DNA of 39,778 nucleotides from Myxococcaceae bacterium (GTDB lineage Bacteria > Myxococcota > Myxococcia > Myxococcales > Myxococcaceae): positions 1 to 39,778 of the forward strand of contig JADGHL010000039.1 of NCBI GenBank assembly GCA_019686135.1, given 5' to 3'. A model generated the notes under the pieces. It was not told where the DNA came from. It searched no databases and saw only the letters and a list, made by a program, of their open reading frames with translations. Of the stretch, positions 17,283-25,197 are shown piece after piece (within the stretch, counting starts at the first letter, position 1; every line of letters starts with the position of its first letter). The position numbers and the translations under genes were made by a program.

Positions 17283-19207
17283 CCGAGGGTCGCTGCCCGT
17301 CGTGCGGCGCGCCGATCGCCTTCAAGGCCGGATCGGCGCTGGTGCAGGTCTGTCCGTACTGCAGCACGGTGGTGGCGCGCACAGGCCCGGCGCTGGAGGC
17401 CCGCGGGAAGATCGGCGCGCTCGTCGACACGGACTCGCCGCTCCAGCTGCACGCGCACGGGCGCTACCAGGACCAGGGCTTCACCATCGTCGGCCATCTG
17501 CAGAAGGACTACGGCCGGGGCCCGTGGGACGAGTGGTACGTCGAGTTCGACGACGGCCGCACCGGGTGGATCTCCGAGTCGGAGGGCTCGTTCCACGTCC
17601 TCTTCCCCGCGCCGGGCTCGCCGCTGTCGTTCGCCCTCCTGGAGCCGGGCAGTCAGATCGAGATCGACGACGGCCAGGGCGGGTCGGTGGAGCTGGTGGT
17701 GGAGGAGAAGGGCACCGCGCGCACGGTGTCCGCGGCCGGCGAGCTCCCGAGCGACGTGGAGGCGGACGCCGTCTCCCACTACGTCGACGCCAGCGCCGCG
17801 GACGGCCGGCTGTGCACGCTCGACTTCGGCGCCGGCGACAAGGGCGCGGAGGTGTTCCTCGGCGCGCGCGTGCCGCTGGAGGAGCTGGGGATCGCCGAAG
17901 GCGAGCTGCGGCCGCGGACGAAAAAGGCCGCGCTCGTCGCCGCCCGCTGCACGTCCTGCAACGCGCCGCTCGAACTGCGCGCGCCGGACCGGACGAAGCG
18001 CGTCGCGTGCCCGAACTGCGCCGCGTTGCTCGACGCCAGCAGCGGGAAGCTTTCGCTCCTGCAGCACCTCGAACCCCCGAGCCACCAGCCGGTCATCCCG
18101 CTGGGGAAGACGGGGACGCTCAAGGGCGTGGAGTGGACGTGCATCGGTTTTCTGGTGCGCAGCTGCGAGGTGGACGGGGTCCGGTACCCGTGGGACGAGT
18201 ACCTCCTCTTCCACCGCACGCGCGGGTTCACCTGGCTGATGCTCTCCAACGGGCACTGGGTCTTCCTGGAGCCCATTCCCGCCGGCGCCGTCAGCTGCGT
18301 GCCGCTGGTGAACGCGCGCTACCAGAAGCGCAACTACCGCCCGTTCCAGTCGGTGACCGCGCGGACCGACTACGTGCTCGGCGAGTTCTACTGGGAGGTG
18401 GAGGCCGGCGAAACCGCCGAGGCGACCGAGTACATCGCGCCGCCGTACTCGCTCAACGAGGACCACACGGAGAACGAGACCACCTGGACCCACGGCGAGT
18501 ACCTCGCGCCCGAGGTGGTGAAGGCGGCCTTCGGACTGAGCGAGGTGCCGGTGCCCGAGGGCGTGGCGCCGTCCCAGCCGAACCCCTCCCAGGCGAAGAT
18601 CAACGCCGCTTTCAAGTGGGCGTTGATCTGGGGCGGCGCGCTGGTGGCGCTCTTCATCTTCTTCCTGCTGTGGATGCCGCAGGCGGTGGTGTTCGACAAG
18701 ATGATCGACCTGCCGCTCGGCCACGTCGAAAGCGGCGCGCCCAGCGCGATGTACTTCTCCGAGCCCTTCGAGATCCCGAGGACCGGGAACGTGCTCGTGG
18801 AGGTGTCCGCAACCCCGCTGTCGAACTCCTGGGTGGGGATCGAAGGCGACCTGGTGAACACGGACACCGGAGAGGTGACATCGTTCTATCAGGAGCTCAG
18901 CTACTACTCGGGCGTCGACGCCGATGGCGCCTGGTCCGAGGGTTCGACCGACGCGAGCGACTACCTCTCGCACGTCGAAGCGGGCCGCTACACGCTCAGG
19001 CTGGTGCCGACGTGGGACCATCAGCCGTCGCACTATCGGGTACGGCTGACCTCGGGCGTGCCGCGGCTGCTCTGGGTGGCGCTGGGCGTCGGAGGACTGT
19101 TCGCGATGGCGCTCGCGATGTCGGTGTCGGCGGCCGGCTTCGAGGCGAAGCGCTGGAGCGAGTCCAACCTCGGCGGGGAAGACGACATCGAGTGGGGAGA
19201 CGACTGA
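17279..19207 (+). CDS. DUF4178 membrane protein with two zinc ribbons
   Basis: A 642-aa protein starting at GTG 17279, overlapping the AdoMetDC stop. Two CxxC...CxxC ribbons are visible: Cys6/9/25/28 and Cys224/227/244/247. Each precedes a DUF4178-like beta domain, the first with WDEWYVEFDDGRTGWISE and the second with YPWDEYLLFHRTRGFTWLM, so the N-terminal half is an internal duplication. A TM helix lies near 447-466 (WGGALVALFIFFLLWM). An extracytoplasmic beta domain follows (VEVSATPLSNSWVGIEGDL). A second TM helix is near 594-616, and the tail is acidic (GGEDDIEWGDD). DUF4178 proteins are typically found with DUF350 and polyamine genes, as here. Biochemical function is not established; a membrane scaffold or lipid/polyamine-binding role is inference. 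Confidence 0.9.
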   Translation: MTEGRCPSCGAPIAFKAGSALVQVCPYCSTVVARTGPALEARGKIGALVDTDSPLQLHAHGRYQDQGFTIVGHLQKDYGRGPWDEWYVEFDDGRTGWISESEGSFHVLFPAPGSPLSFALLEPGSQIEIDDGQGGSVELVVEEKGTARTVSAAGELPSDVEADAVSHYVDASAADGRLCTLDFGAGDKGAEVFLGARVPLEELGIAEGELRPRTKKAALVAARCTSCNAPLELRAPDRTKRVACPNCAALLDASSGKLSLLQHLEPPSHQPVIPLGKTGTLKGVEWTCIGFLVRSCEVDGVRYPWDEYLLFHRTRGFTWLMLSNGHWVFLEPIPAGAVSCVPLVNARYQKRNYRPFQSVTARTDYVLGEFYWEVEAGETAEATEYIAPPYSLNEDHTENETTWTHGEYLAPEVVKAAFGLSEVPVPEGVAPSQPNPSQAKINAAFKWALIWGGALVALFIFFLLWMPQAVVFDKMIDLPLGHVESGAPSAMYFSEPFEIPRTGNVLVEVSATPLSNSWVGIEGDLVNTDTGEVTSFYQELSYYSGVDADGAWSEGSTDASDYLSHVEAGRYTLRLVPTWDHQPSHYRVRLTSGVPRLLWVALGVGGLFAMALAMSVSAAGFEAKRWSESNLGGEDDIEWGDD

Positions 19208-19208
19208 G

Positions 19209-19373
19209 ATGGTGAAGTACGTCGGCGGGGCGATCGTCCTGCTCTACGCGGCGATGAACCTGTGGGGATACGAGCCCTTCGCTTCCAGCGAGCGCGGCCG
19301 GGTCCCGGCGGACGCGCGGCGCGGGCCGGGCGGCGTCCTCATCTGGCACAGCGGCTTTCTCGGAGGGAAGTGA
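19209..19373 (+). CDS. 54-aa small membrane-associated protein in the AdoMetDC operon
   Basis: ATG 19209, one base after the DUF4178 stop codon, to a TGA sharing its last base with the next ATG (TGATG). The N-terminus is hydrophobic (YVGGAIVLLYAAMNLWGY), likely one membrane helix. The C-terminus reads GGVLIWHSGFLGGK after an Arg-rich linker. The tight overlap on both sides shows that it is a real gene of the operon despite its size. I cannot assign a family. Its conserved-looking WHSGF end may contact the DUF350 or synthase partner (inference). Confidence 0.75.
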   Translation: MVKYVGGAIVLLYAAMNLWGYEPFASSERGRVPADARRGPGGVLIWHSGFLGGK

Positions 19374-19591
19374 TGGGCAACGAGCTGCTCCTGAAGGGAA
19401 TCGTCAACTCGCTGGTGTATTCGGCGATCGGCCTCGTCGTGTTCGTGGCCGGCTTCTACGTGCTGCGGTTGATCCTTCCGTATGACGTCCACAAGGAGAT
19501 CGAGGCGGACCAAAACACCGCGCTGGGCCTGGTGATCGGCGCCTTCATCCTCGGGCTCGCCATCATCATCGCGGCGGCGATCCACGGCTGA
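19373..19591 (+). CDS. DUF350 small membrane protein
   Basis: A 72-aa protein with two transmembrane helices: LVYSAIGLVVFVAGFYVLRL and LGLVIGAFILGLAIIIAAAI. The loop between them (DVHKEIEADQNTALG) and overall pattern match DUF350/YjfL-type proteins, a short version with a single two-helix unit. The family's function is unknown; it recurs beside DUF4178, SpeD and spermidine-synthase-like genes. It overlaps the upstream stop by one base, and the next gene starts 21 bases downstream. Confidence 0.88.
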   Translation: MGNELLLKGIVNSLVYSAIGLVVFVAGFYVLRLILPYDVHKEIEADQNTALGLVIGAFILGLAIIIAAAIHG

Positions 19592-19612
19592 TCGCCCGCG
19601 CCCGGGCCTTTG

Positions 19613-21109
19613 ATGAACCGCAGCCTGCTCTTCCTCACCGTCCTCGTCATCGCCACCTGCGGGCTGGTGTACGAGCTCATCGCCGGGACGCTGGCGAGCT
19701 ACCTCATCGGCGACTCGGTGACGCAGTTCTCCACCGCCATCGGCGTGTACCTCTCCGCGCTGGGCCTGGGCGCGTACCTGTCCCGGTTCATCGAGCGCGC
19801 GGTGGCGCGGCGCTTCGTGGAGATCGAGCTGGCGGTGGCGTTCGTGGGCGGCATCTCCGCGCCGCTGTTGTTCCTCTGCTTCAGCTTTACCGGCGGCTTC
19901 CGGGTGGCGCTGTACCTGGTGGTCATCGCCATCGGAACACTGGTCGGGCTGGAGATCCCGCTTCTGTTGCGGATCCTCAAGGACCTGGTCCGCTTCAAGG
20001 ATCTCGTCTCGCAGGTCCTCACCTTCGACTACGCGGGCGCGCTGGTGGCGTCCCTGCTCTTTCCGCTGATCCTCGTGCCGAAGCTGGGGCTGGTACGCAC
20101 CTCGCTTCTGTTCGGGCTGGTCAACGGCGCGGTCGGGCTGTGGAGCACGTGGCTTCTGCGCCCGGCGCTGGGCGAGGTGCAAAGGCTCCGGCTCAAGGCG
20201 GTGGGCGTGTGCGCGCTCCTCTTCGTGGGCTTCGTGATGGGTGAGCGGCTCACCTGGTTCTATGAGGACCAGCTGTACGCCGACGACGTGGTGATGGCGA
20301 AGTCCTCGCCGTACCAGCGGATCGTCGTCACGCGCGGGCGGCGCGGCTTCTCGCTCTTCCTCAATGGGCACCTGCAGTTCGCCAGCGTGGACGAGTACCG
20401 CTACCACGAGGCGCTGGTGCACCCGGCGATGGTGTACGCGCCGTCACACCGGCACGTGCTGATCCTCGGCGGCGGAGACGGGCTCGCCGCGCGGGAGGTG
20501 CTCCGCTACCCGGACGTGGAGACCATCACCCTCGTCGACCTCGACGACGCGGTGACCACGCTCGGCACCACCTGGGACGAGCTCGCCGAGCAGAACGGGC
20601 ACTCGCTCACCAACCGGAAGCTGAAGATCGTCAACACCGATGCGATGCAGTTCCTCGCCGAGGGCGACGGGAAGTACGACGTGGTGGTGGTGGACTTCCC
20701 GGACCCGAACAACTTCTCGCTCGGGAAGCTGTACACCACGCGCTTCTACCGCCTGCTCAAACGGCGGCTGGCGCCCGGCGGGACGGTGGTGATCCAGAGC
20801 ACCTCGCCCCTTTTTGCGCGCCAGACCTACTGGTGCGTGGTGCAGACGCTGGAGGCCGCCGGCTTCTGGACTCGGCCCTACCATGCGCTCGTGCCCAGCT
20901 TCGGCGAGTGGGGTTACGTGCTCGCCGCGCCCGAGCCGCGCTCGCGCGTCCACCCGCTCCCGCCCGGCCTCAGGTTCCTCGACGACGAGACGCTGGAGGG
21001 GATGACGAAGTTCCCGCCCGACATGTCACGCGTCCCCGCGGAGGTGAACCGCCTCAACAACCAGGTGCTGGTCCACTATTTCGAGGAGGAGTGGCGGAAG
21101 TGGGATTGA
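19613..21109 (+). CDS. Membrane-embedded spermidine synthase-like aminopropyltransferase
   Basis: 498 aa from ATG 19613 (a TTG lies directly before it). Residues ~1-225 hold about seven TM helices (LFLTVLVIATCGLVYELIAG, ALYLVVIAIGTLVGLEIPLL). Residues ~240-480 are a SpeE-like Rossmann domain with the AdoMet-binding ILGGGDG (Gly286-Gly290), TLVDLD, and a catalytic-type DFPDPNN matching the DxxDP motif of aminopropyltransferases. The known reaction transfers an aminopropyl group from decarboxylated AdoMet, which the first operon gene supplies. Fusion to a polytopic membrane domain suggests a membrane or exported acceptor rather than free putrescine; that is inference. The end overlaps the FAD oxidoreductase gene by 10 bases. 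Confidence 0.92.
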   Translation: MNRSLLFLTVLVIATCGLVYELIAGTLASYLIGDSVTQFSTAIGVYLSALGLGAYLSRFIERAVARRFVEIELAVAFVGGISAPLLFLCFSFTGGFRVALYLVVIAIGTLVGLEIPLLLRILKDLVRFKDLVSQVLTFDYAGALVASLLFPLILVPKLGLVRTSLLFGLVNGAVGLWSTWLLRPALGEVQRLRLKAVGVCALLFVGFVMGERLTWFYEDQLYADDVVMAKSSPYQRIVVTRGRRGFSLFLNGHLQFASVDEYRYHEALVHPAMVYAPSHRHVLILGGGDGLAAREVLRYPDVETITLVDLDDAVTTLGTTWDELAEQNGHSLTNRKLKIVNTDAMQFLAEGDGKYDVVVVDFPDPNNFSLGKLYTTRFYRLLKRRLAPGGTVVIQSTSPLFARQTYWCVVQTLEAAGFWTRPYHALVPSFGEWGYVLAAPEPRSRVHPLPPGLRFLDDETLEGMTKFPPDMSRVPAEVNRLNNQVLVHYFEEEWRKWD

Positions 21110-22758
21110 CCGGGGGCCTGACCCGGCGCGAGCTGGTGGCGGCGTTCCTCGGCGCGGCGGTGGCGAACGCCTCCTGCCGGAAGGAACGGCCGCGCGCACA
21201 GGTGCCGGGCGCGCTGGTCGATCGCGCGGTGGAGACCGGGCATCGGCTCCGGCCCGGATCGGGCACCGCGCCGCTCCCGCGCGCGAAGGAGATCCAAAAC
21301 GTCGAGGTGTTGATCGCCGGCGGCGGCGTGGCCGGGCTCTCCGCGGCGTGGCGCCTCCGGGGCGCGGGGGTGAAGGACCTCCTCCTCTTGGAGCTGGACG
21401 AGGCGCTGGGCGGCACCGCGCGTTCGGGGAAGAACGCCGTCTCCGCGTTCCCCTGGGGCGCGCACTACCTGCCGGCGCCGCTTCAGGATCGCGGCCCGGC
21501 GGCGAAGCTGCTCCACGAGATGGGCGCCATCACCGGCACGCGCGACGACGGCACGCCAGAGATCGCCGAACAGCTCCTCGTGTGCGAGCCGGACGAGCGC
21601 CTCTTCTACCGGGGCGCGTGGTACCCGGGCCTGTACCTGCGCGCCGGCGCGTCGGCGGACGACCTCGCGCAGCTGCACCGCTTCGAACGGCGGATGGTGG
21701 CGCTCTCCGCGCTCCGCGACGGCCGTGGCCGCAAGGTGTTCGCGGTGCCGCTGGAGGAGGGGAGCGACGATGCGGAGTGGACCGCGCTGGACCGGATCTC
21801 AATGGCCGAGTGGCTCGAGCGCGAGGGCTTCACCTCCCCGCGGCTGCGCTGGTACGTCGACTACGCCTGCCGCGACGACTACGGCGCGCCGGCCGAGCGG
21901 ATCTCCGCCTGGGCCGGGCTCTGGTACTTCTGCGCACGGCGCGACGGAGAGAAGGAGAACGCGGGCTTTCTCACCTGGCCCGAAGGCAACGGGCGTCTGG
22001 TGCGGCAGCTGTCGTCGTCGCTGTTGCCGAAGCAGCACCGCACCAACGTGCTGGTGCACACGCTCGAGCCCAAAGACGGCGGCTGGCTCGCGCACGCGTG
22101 GGATGCGCAGAAGAAGGCGCCGCTCGGGTTCTTCGCGCGTCAGGTCGTCTTCGCCGGGCCGCGCTTCGTCGCCGGTTACGTGGTGGCGCCCTGGCGGACC
22201 GCGCGGCCCGGGTTTCTCGACGCCTTCGTGTACGGGCCGTGGGCGGTGGCCAACGTCACGTTGAACCAGCTCCCGCTGGGCCGCGGCTACCCCATCTGCT
22301 GGGACAACGTCTTCTACGAGAGCCGAAGCCTCGGCTACGTCGTCGCCACGCACCAGCGCGAGGTCGCCACCGACGTCGGGCCGACGGTGCTGACCTGGTA
22401 CTACCCGCTCGACGGCGCGGACGTGCGTGCCGAGCGCCAGCGGCTCCTTCAGGCGGACTACAACGCGTGGGAGGCGCTGGTGATGGCGGACCTGCGCGCC
22501 GCGCACCCCGGCGTGGACGACCTCGTCACCCGCATCGAGGTGATGCGCTGGGGCCACGCGATGATCCGCCCGGTGCCCGGCTTCGTTTGGGGCGGCGCGC
22601 GGACGAAGGCGCAGGCGAGCATCGGCGGAAGTCTGCACTTCGCGCACAGCGACCTCGGCGGGCTGGCGCTCTTCGAGGAGGCGAACTGGCACGGCGTCCG
22701 CGCCGCCGAGCAGGTGCTCGCCGCGCTGGGCCGCAGCGTCTCCAGCTGGCTCGGATAG
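21100..22758 (+). CDS. Tat-exported FAD-dependent amine-oxidase-like protein
   Basis: 552 aa from GTG 21100, with AGGAGG (21084-21089) 10 bases upstream inside the preceding gene; GTG 21091 would leave too little spacing. The N-terminus has a twin-arginine motif and lipobox-like end (TRRELVAAFLGAAVANASC), so it is probably a Tat-exported, possibly lipidated protein. The FAD-binding motif is VLIAGGGVAGLSAAWRLRG, followed by ELDEALGGTARSG and, near the end, a GGSLHFAHSDLGGLALFEEA flavin-contact segment. The fold is that of the flavin amine oxidase/protoporphyrinogen oxidase family. In this operon it could oxidise a polyamine or aminopropylated product outside the cytoplasm (inference). Confidence 0.9.
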   Translation: MGLTGGLTRRELVAAFLGAAVANASCRKERPRAQVPGALVDRAVETGHRLRPGSGTAPLPRAKEIQNVEVLIAGGGVAGLSAAWRLRGAGVKDLLLLELDEALGGTARSGKNAVSAFPWGAHYLPAPLQDRGPAAKLLHEMGAITGTRDDGTPEIAEQLLVCEPDERLFYRGAWYPGLYLRAGASADDLAQLHRFERRMVALSALRDGRGRKVFAVPLEEGSDDAEWTALDRISMAEWLEREGFTSPRLRWYVDYACRDDYGAPAERISAWAGLWYFCARRDGEKENAGFLTWPEGNGRLVRQLSSSLLPKQHRTNVLVHTLEPKDGGWLAHAWDAQKKAPLGFFARQVVFAGPRFVAGYVVAPWRTARPGFLDAFVYGPWAVANVTLNQLPLGRGYPICWDNVFYESRSLGYVVATHQREVATDVGPTVLTWYYPLDGADVRAERQRLLQADYNAWEALVMADLRAAHPGVDDLVTRIEVMRWGHAMIRPVPGFVWGGARTKAQASIGGSLHFAHSDLGGLALFEEANWHGVRAAEQVLAALGRSVSSWLG

Positions 22759-22869
22759 CGAGCAGGTGTCCTCCGTGCAGCGGGCGGGCACGCAGGCGGC
22801 GGGCCGTCCCGAGGTGCGGACCGGACCCCTCCGTCCCCAACCTACCCGGAGGAACGAACGGAGGCTGCC

Positions 22870-23256
22870 GTGTTCGCAAGACTCATCACCATGGGATTGG
22901 CGACCTGGATTCTGGTCTCCGCAGCGGCGTTCGGCCCGCCCCGGGGAATCTTCGTGCTGATGCTGGTGGTCGCGTTCGGGACGTTCGCGTCCGAGGTGGC
23001 CGCCTTCTACCGGGACCGGTACCGCTTTTGGACCAGCGCGCTCGCCGTGCTGCTGATTCTGAGCGGCTTCTTCCTGACGAGGGACCTGTTCCTCATGTGG
23101 AACAACATCCTCTGCGGCCTGGCCATCTTCGGGCTCTCGATGGTGCGGGCGAAGGTGCTGCGCGACGGGACGTGGGTGCCGTGGTCGCGCAACCCGGCGT
23201 CGGAGGAGAACTACGAGGACATCGCCCGGCGCAACCGCGCGGACGTGCACCCGTAG
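22870..23256 (+). CDS. Small four-helix membrane protein
   Basis: 128 aa from GTG 22870, with GGAGG (22860-22864) 5 bases upstream. Four hydrophobic segments are visible ([66 protein letters not shown]), then a soluble tail ending in [16 protein letters not shown]. The layout resembles small SPW-repeat or YidG-like proteins, but I cannot assign a family. It lies 111 bases after the FAD oxidoreductase and may have its own promoter. Confidence 0.75.
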   Translation: MFARLITMGLATWILVSAAAFGPPRGIFVLMLVVAFGTFASEVAAFYRDRYRFWTSALAVLLILSGFFLTRDLFLMWNNILCGLAIFGLSMVRAKVLRDGTWVPWSRNPASEENYEDIARRNRADVHP

Positions 23257-23269
23257 AAGTTGTCCTAGG

Positions 23270-24028
23270 ATGGCGCGGGTGGCCACACTCCTCCGCGCGA
23301 TCCTGTGTTCGATGCTGGCGTCGTGCCTCGTCGTCGGCTGTGCCGAGCGGGGCGATCCCGGCCCCATGGGCCCGCCGGGTCCGCCGGGGGCGCCCGGAGC
23401 ACCTGGAGCACCTGGCGCGCCGGGAGCGCCCGGGCCGAAGGGCGAGAAGGGAGACAAGGGCGATCCGGGCACCGCCACCGTGCTGCTCGTCGACGGCGGC
23501 ACCGTCTTCGTCGAAGGCGGCGTGACCGTGGTGCAGGGACCGCCCGGACCTGTGGGCCCCACTGGGCCGATGGGACCGCCGGGCACCACCGGCCAGGGCA
23601 TCTACGAGGTCTACGGCACAGGCCAGGTGGTCGTCTCCGCCGCGACGACCAGCCCCGTTCCCATCCCCGGGCTGTCCGAGACGGTGAACGTGCCTCCCGG
23701 CGCCACGGTGTACGTGCAGAGCAACGGCGGCATCCAGAGCACCGGCGCCACCGGCAGCACCTGGTCGGTCGTGGACGTGGTGCTGGTGGTGGACGGCGTC
23801 ATCAGCACCACCGCCGGACAGCGCCGGGTGGCGATCGCCAACACCTCCTCCCTGGCGCAGCTCATCGGCAATTGGTCGTTCGGCCGCAGCTACTCGCTCG
23901 CGCCCGGTAATCACACGTTCGAGGTGTATGCGATCGGCGGTATCCCCGGGTCGGCGCCCGCCAACGTCAGCAGCGGGGGCTCGCCGCAGTTGCAGGGCGT
24001 GCTGACGGTGATGGTGCTTCAACAGTAG
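23270..24028 (+). CDS. Collagen-like lipoprotein
   Basis: 252 aa with a lipoprotein signal (LASCLVVGC, Cys24). Two Gly-X-Y runs follow: residues ~28-69 (about 14 triplets, many GAP, then GEK-GDK-GDP) and ~90-110 (7 triplets: GPP, GPV, GPT and so on), separated by a short non-collagen segment. The remaining ~140 residues are beta-rich ([33 protein letters not shown]) and could be a trimeric globular head. Bacterial collagen-like proteins form triple-helical stalks at the surface. Start ATG 23270 follows AGAAG by about 10 bases. Surface display and trimerisation are inferred. Confidence 0.88.
   Translation: MARVATLLRAILCSMLASCLVVGCAERGDPGPMGPPGPPGAPGAPGAPGAPGAPGPKGEKGDKGDPGTATVLLVDGGTVFVEGGVTVVQGPPGPVGPTGPMGPPGTTGQGIYEVYGTGQVVVSAATTSPVPIPGLSETVNVPPGATVYVQSNGGIQSTGATGSTWSVVDVVLVVDGVISTTAGQRRVAIANTSSLAQLIGNWSFGRSYSLAPGNHTFEVYAIGGIPGSAPANVSSGGSPQLQGVLTVMVLQQ
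23351..23476 (+). repeat. Collagen Gly-X-Y triplet repeat, first run
   Basis: In-frame 9-base periodic units encode Gly-X-Pro/Gly-Pro-X triplets, with near-identical copies of GGAGCACCTGGA-type units in the middle. Such tracts can expand or contract by slippage and so vary stalk length between strains. Confidence 0.85.
23537..23599 (+). repeat. Collagen Gly-X-Y triplet repeat, second run
   Basis: Seven consecutive triplets ([21 protein letters not shown]) in the same protein, separated from the first run by about 20 residues of non-collagen sequence. Confidence 0.8.
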
Positions 24029-24037
24029 AGGTGACTC

Positions 24038-25195
24038 CTGCGCGCGTCTGACGCCCCGGTCGCATCATCCGAGACGGCGTGGCTTTTCTCCGCGCCGGTC
24101 GATCTCGCCGTGTTCGCCGGCAGCGCCGCCATCTCCGCGCTCTTCGTCGCGTTGGGGCCCGTCCTCGGCGTGCGGGACGACTTCCCGCTGTGGGCGTTCG
24201 TGCTGTTCGTCGTCTGCGTGGACGTGGCGCACGTCTGGTCGACCCTGTGGCGCGTGTACTTCGACGCCGCCGAGCTCCGCCGTCGGCTCGCGCTCTATCT
24301 GGGCGTGCCGATCGCCGTGTACGCGCTGGGGTTCGCGGCCTTTCAACAGTCCGCGCTCACCTTCTGGCGGCTGTTCGCGTACGCGGCGCTCTTCCACTTC
24401 ATCCGCCAGCAGTATGGCTGGATGGCGCTCTACGGCCGCAAAGCGCGCACACCCGCGTTCGACCGTCGGCTCGACGCCGCGGTCATCTACGCCTGCACGC
24501 TCGGCCCGGCGCTGTGGTGGCACGCGAACCTGCCGCGGCCGTTCTGGTGGTTCGTCACCGGCGACTTCGTCGGCCTGCCGCACTGGGTGGGGACGGTCGC
24601 GCTCGCGCTGCACTGGGCGATCCTCGGCGCGTGGCTTCTGCGTCAGGGACAGCAGGCCGTGCGAAGACAAGGCGTCGTCCCCGGCAAGCTCCTCCTGGTT
24701 GCGGCCACGTGGGTCGCCTGGTACGGCGGGATCGTCCTGACACGGAGCGACTACGCGTTCACCGTGATGAACGTCGTCCTCCACGGCGTGCCGTACTTCG
24801 CGCTGTTGTACCGCTACGCGCGCGGCCGCCACGCGGAAAGTGACGGTGGTTACCGTGCGTTCGGCGTGCTGCTGCGCTTCGGTGTGCCCGGCTTCCTCGC
24901 CGTCCTGTTCGCGTTCGCCTTCGCCGAGGAGCTGCTCTGGGATCGCCTGGTGTGGCACGAGCACGCGCAGCTCTTCGGCGCCTCGTCGTTCGCGCTGGAG
25001 CCGGTGCTGCTCGGCTTCGTGGTTCCGCTGCTGGCCGTGCCGCAGGCGACGCACTACGTGCTGGATGCCTTCATCTGGAAGGCGGGGCGCGATCGCGCGC
25101 TGCGGACGAGACTGGGTTGGGCAACCGCGCGGGCTAAAGAACAGCCGCCCGAGGTCGCCGTGGACAATCCCGAGGGCGTTTCGTTAATGCCCTAG
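24038..25195 (+). CDS. Polytopic membrane protein of unknown function, probable CTG start
   Basis: About 385 aa with eight to ten predicted TM helices (LWAFVLFVVCVDVAHVWSTL, GVLLRFGVPGFLAVLFAFAF, LLGFVVPLLAVPQATHYVLD). Conserved-looking polar residues lie in helices (LFHFIRQQYGWMALYGRK, ATHYVLDAFIWK), suggesting an enzyme or transporter with buried His residues. No GTG or ATG in frame precedes 24110, yet the protein-like sequence extends upstream (ETAWLFSAPVDLAVF). CTG 24038 follows a seven-base ideal Shine-Dalgarno (GAGGTGA, 24028-24034), which argues for a CTG start. It begins 9 bases after the collagen-like gene and ends 2 bases before the trehalose gene, so it may belong to either transcript. 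Function not recognised. Confidence 0.8.
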   Translation: MRASDAPVASSETAWLFSAPVDLAVFAGSAAISALFVALGPVLGVRDDFPLWAFVLFVVCVDVAHVWSTLWRVYFDAAELRRRLALYLGVPIAVYALGFAAFQQSALTFWRLFAYAALFHFIRQQYGWMALYGRKARTPAFDRRLDAAVIYACTLGPALWWHANLPRPFWWFVTGDFVGLPHWVGTVALALHWAILGAWLLRQGQQAVRRQGVVPGKLLLVAATWVAWYGGIVLTRSDYAFTVMNVVLHGVPYFALLYRYARGRHAESDGGYRAFGVLLRFGVPGFLAVLFAFAFAEELLWDRLVWHEHAQLFGASSFALEPVLLGFVVPLLAVPQATHYVLDAFIWKAGRDRALRTRLGWATARAKEQPPEVAVDNPEGVSLMP

Positions 25196-25197
25196 GA

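Noticed and set aside
19610-19612. TTG immediately before ATG as the start of the membrane SpeE gene
   Set aside because: The adjacent ATG (19613) is the more usual codon and the difference is one residue; no evidence favours TTG.
23351-23599. Short regular repeats considered as a CRISPR array
   Set aside because: The periodicity is 9 bases and in frame with Gly-X-Y triplets; there are no spacers and no cas genes.
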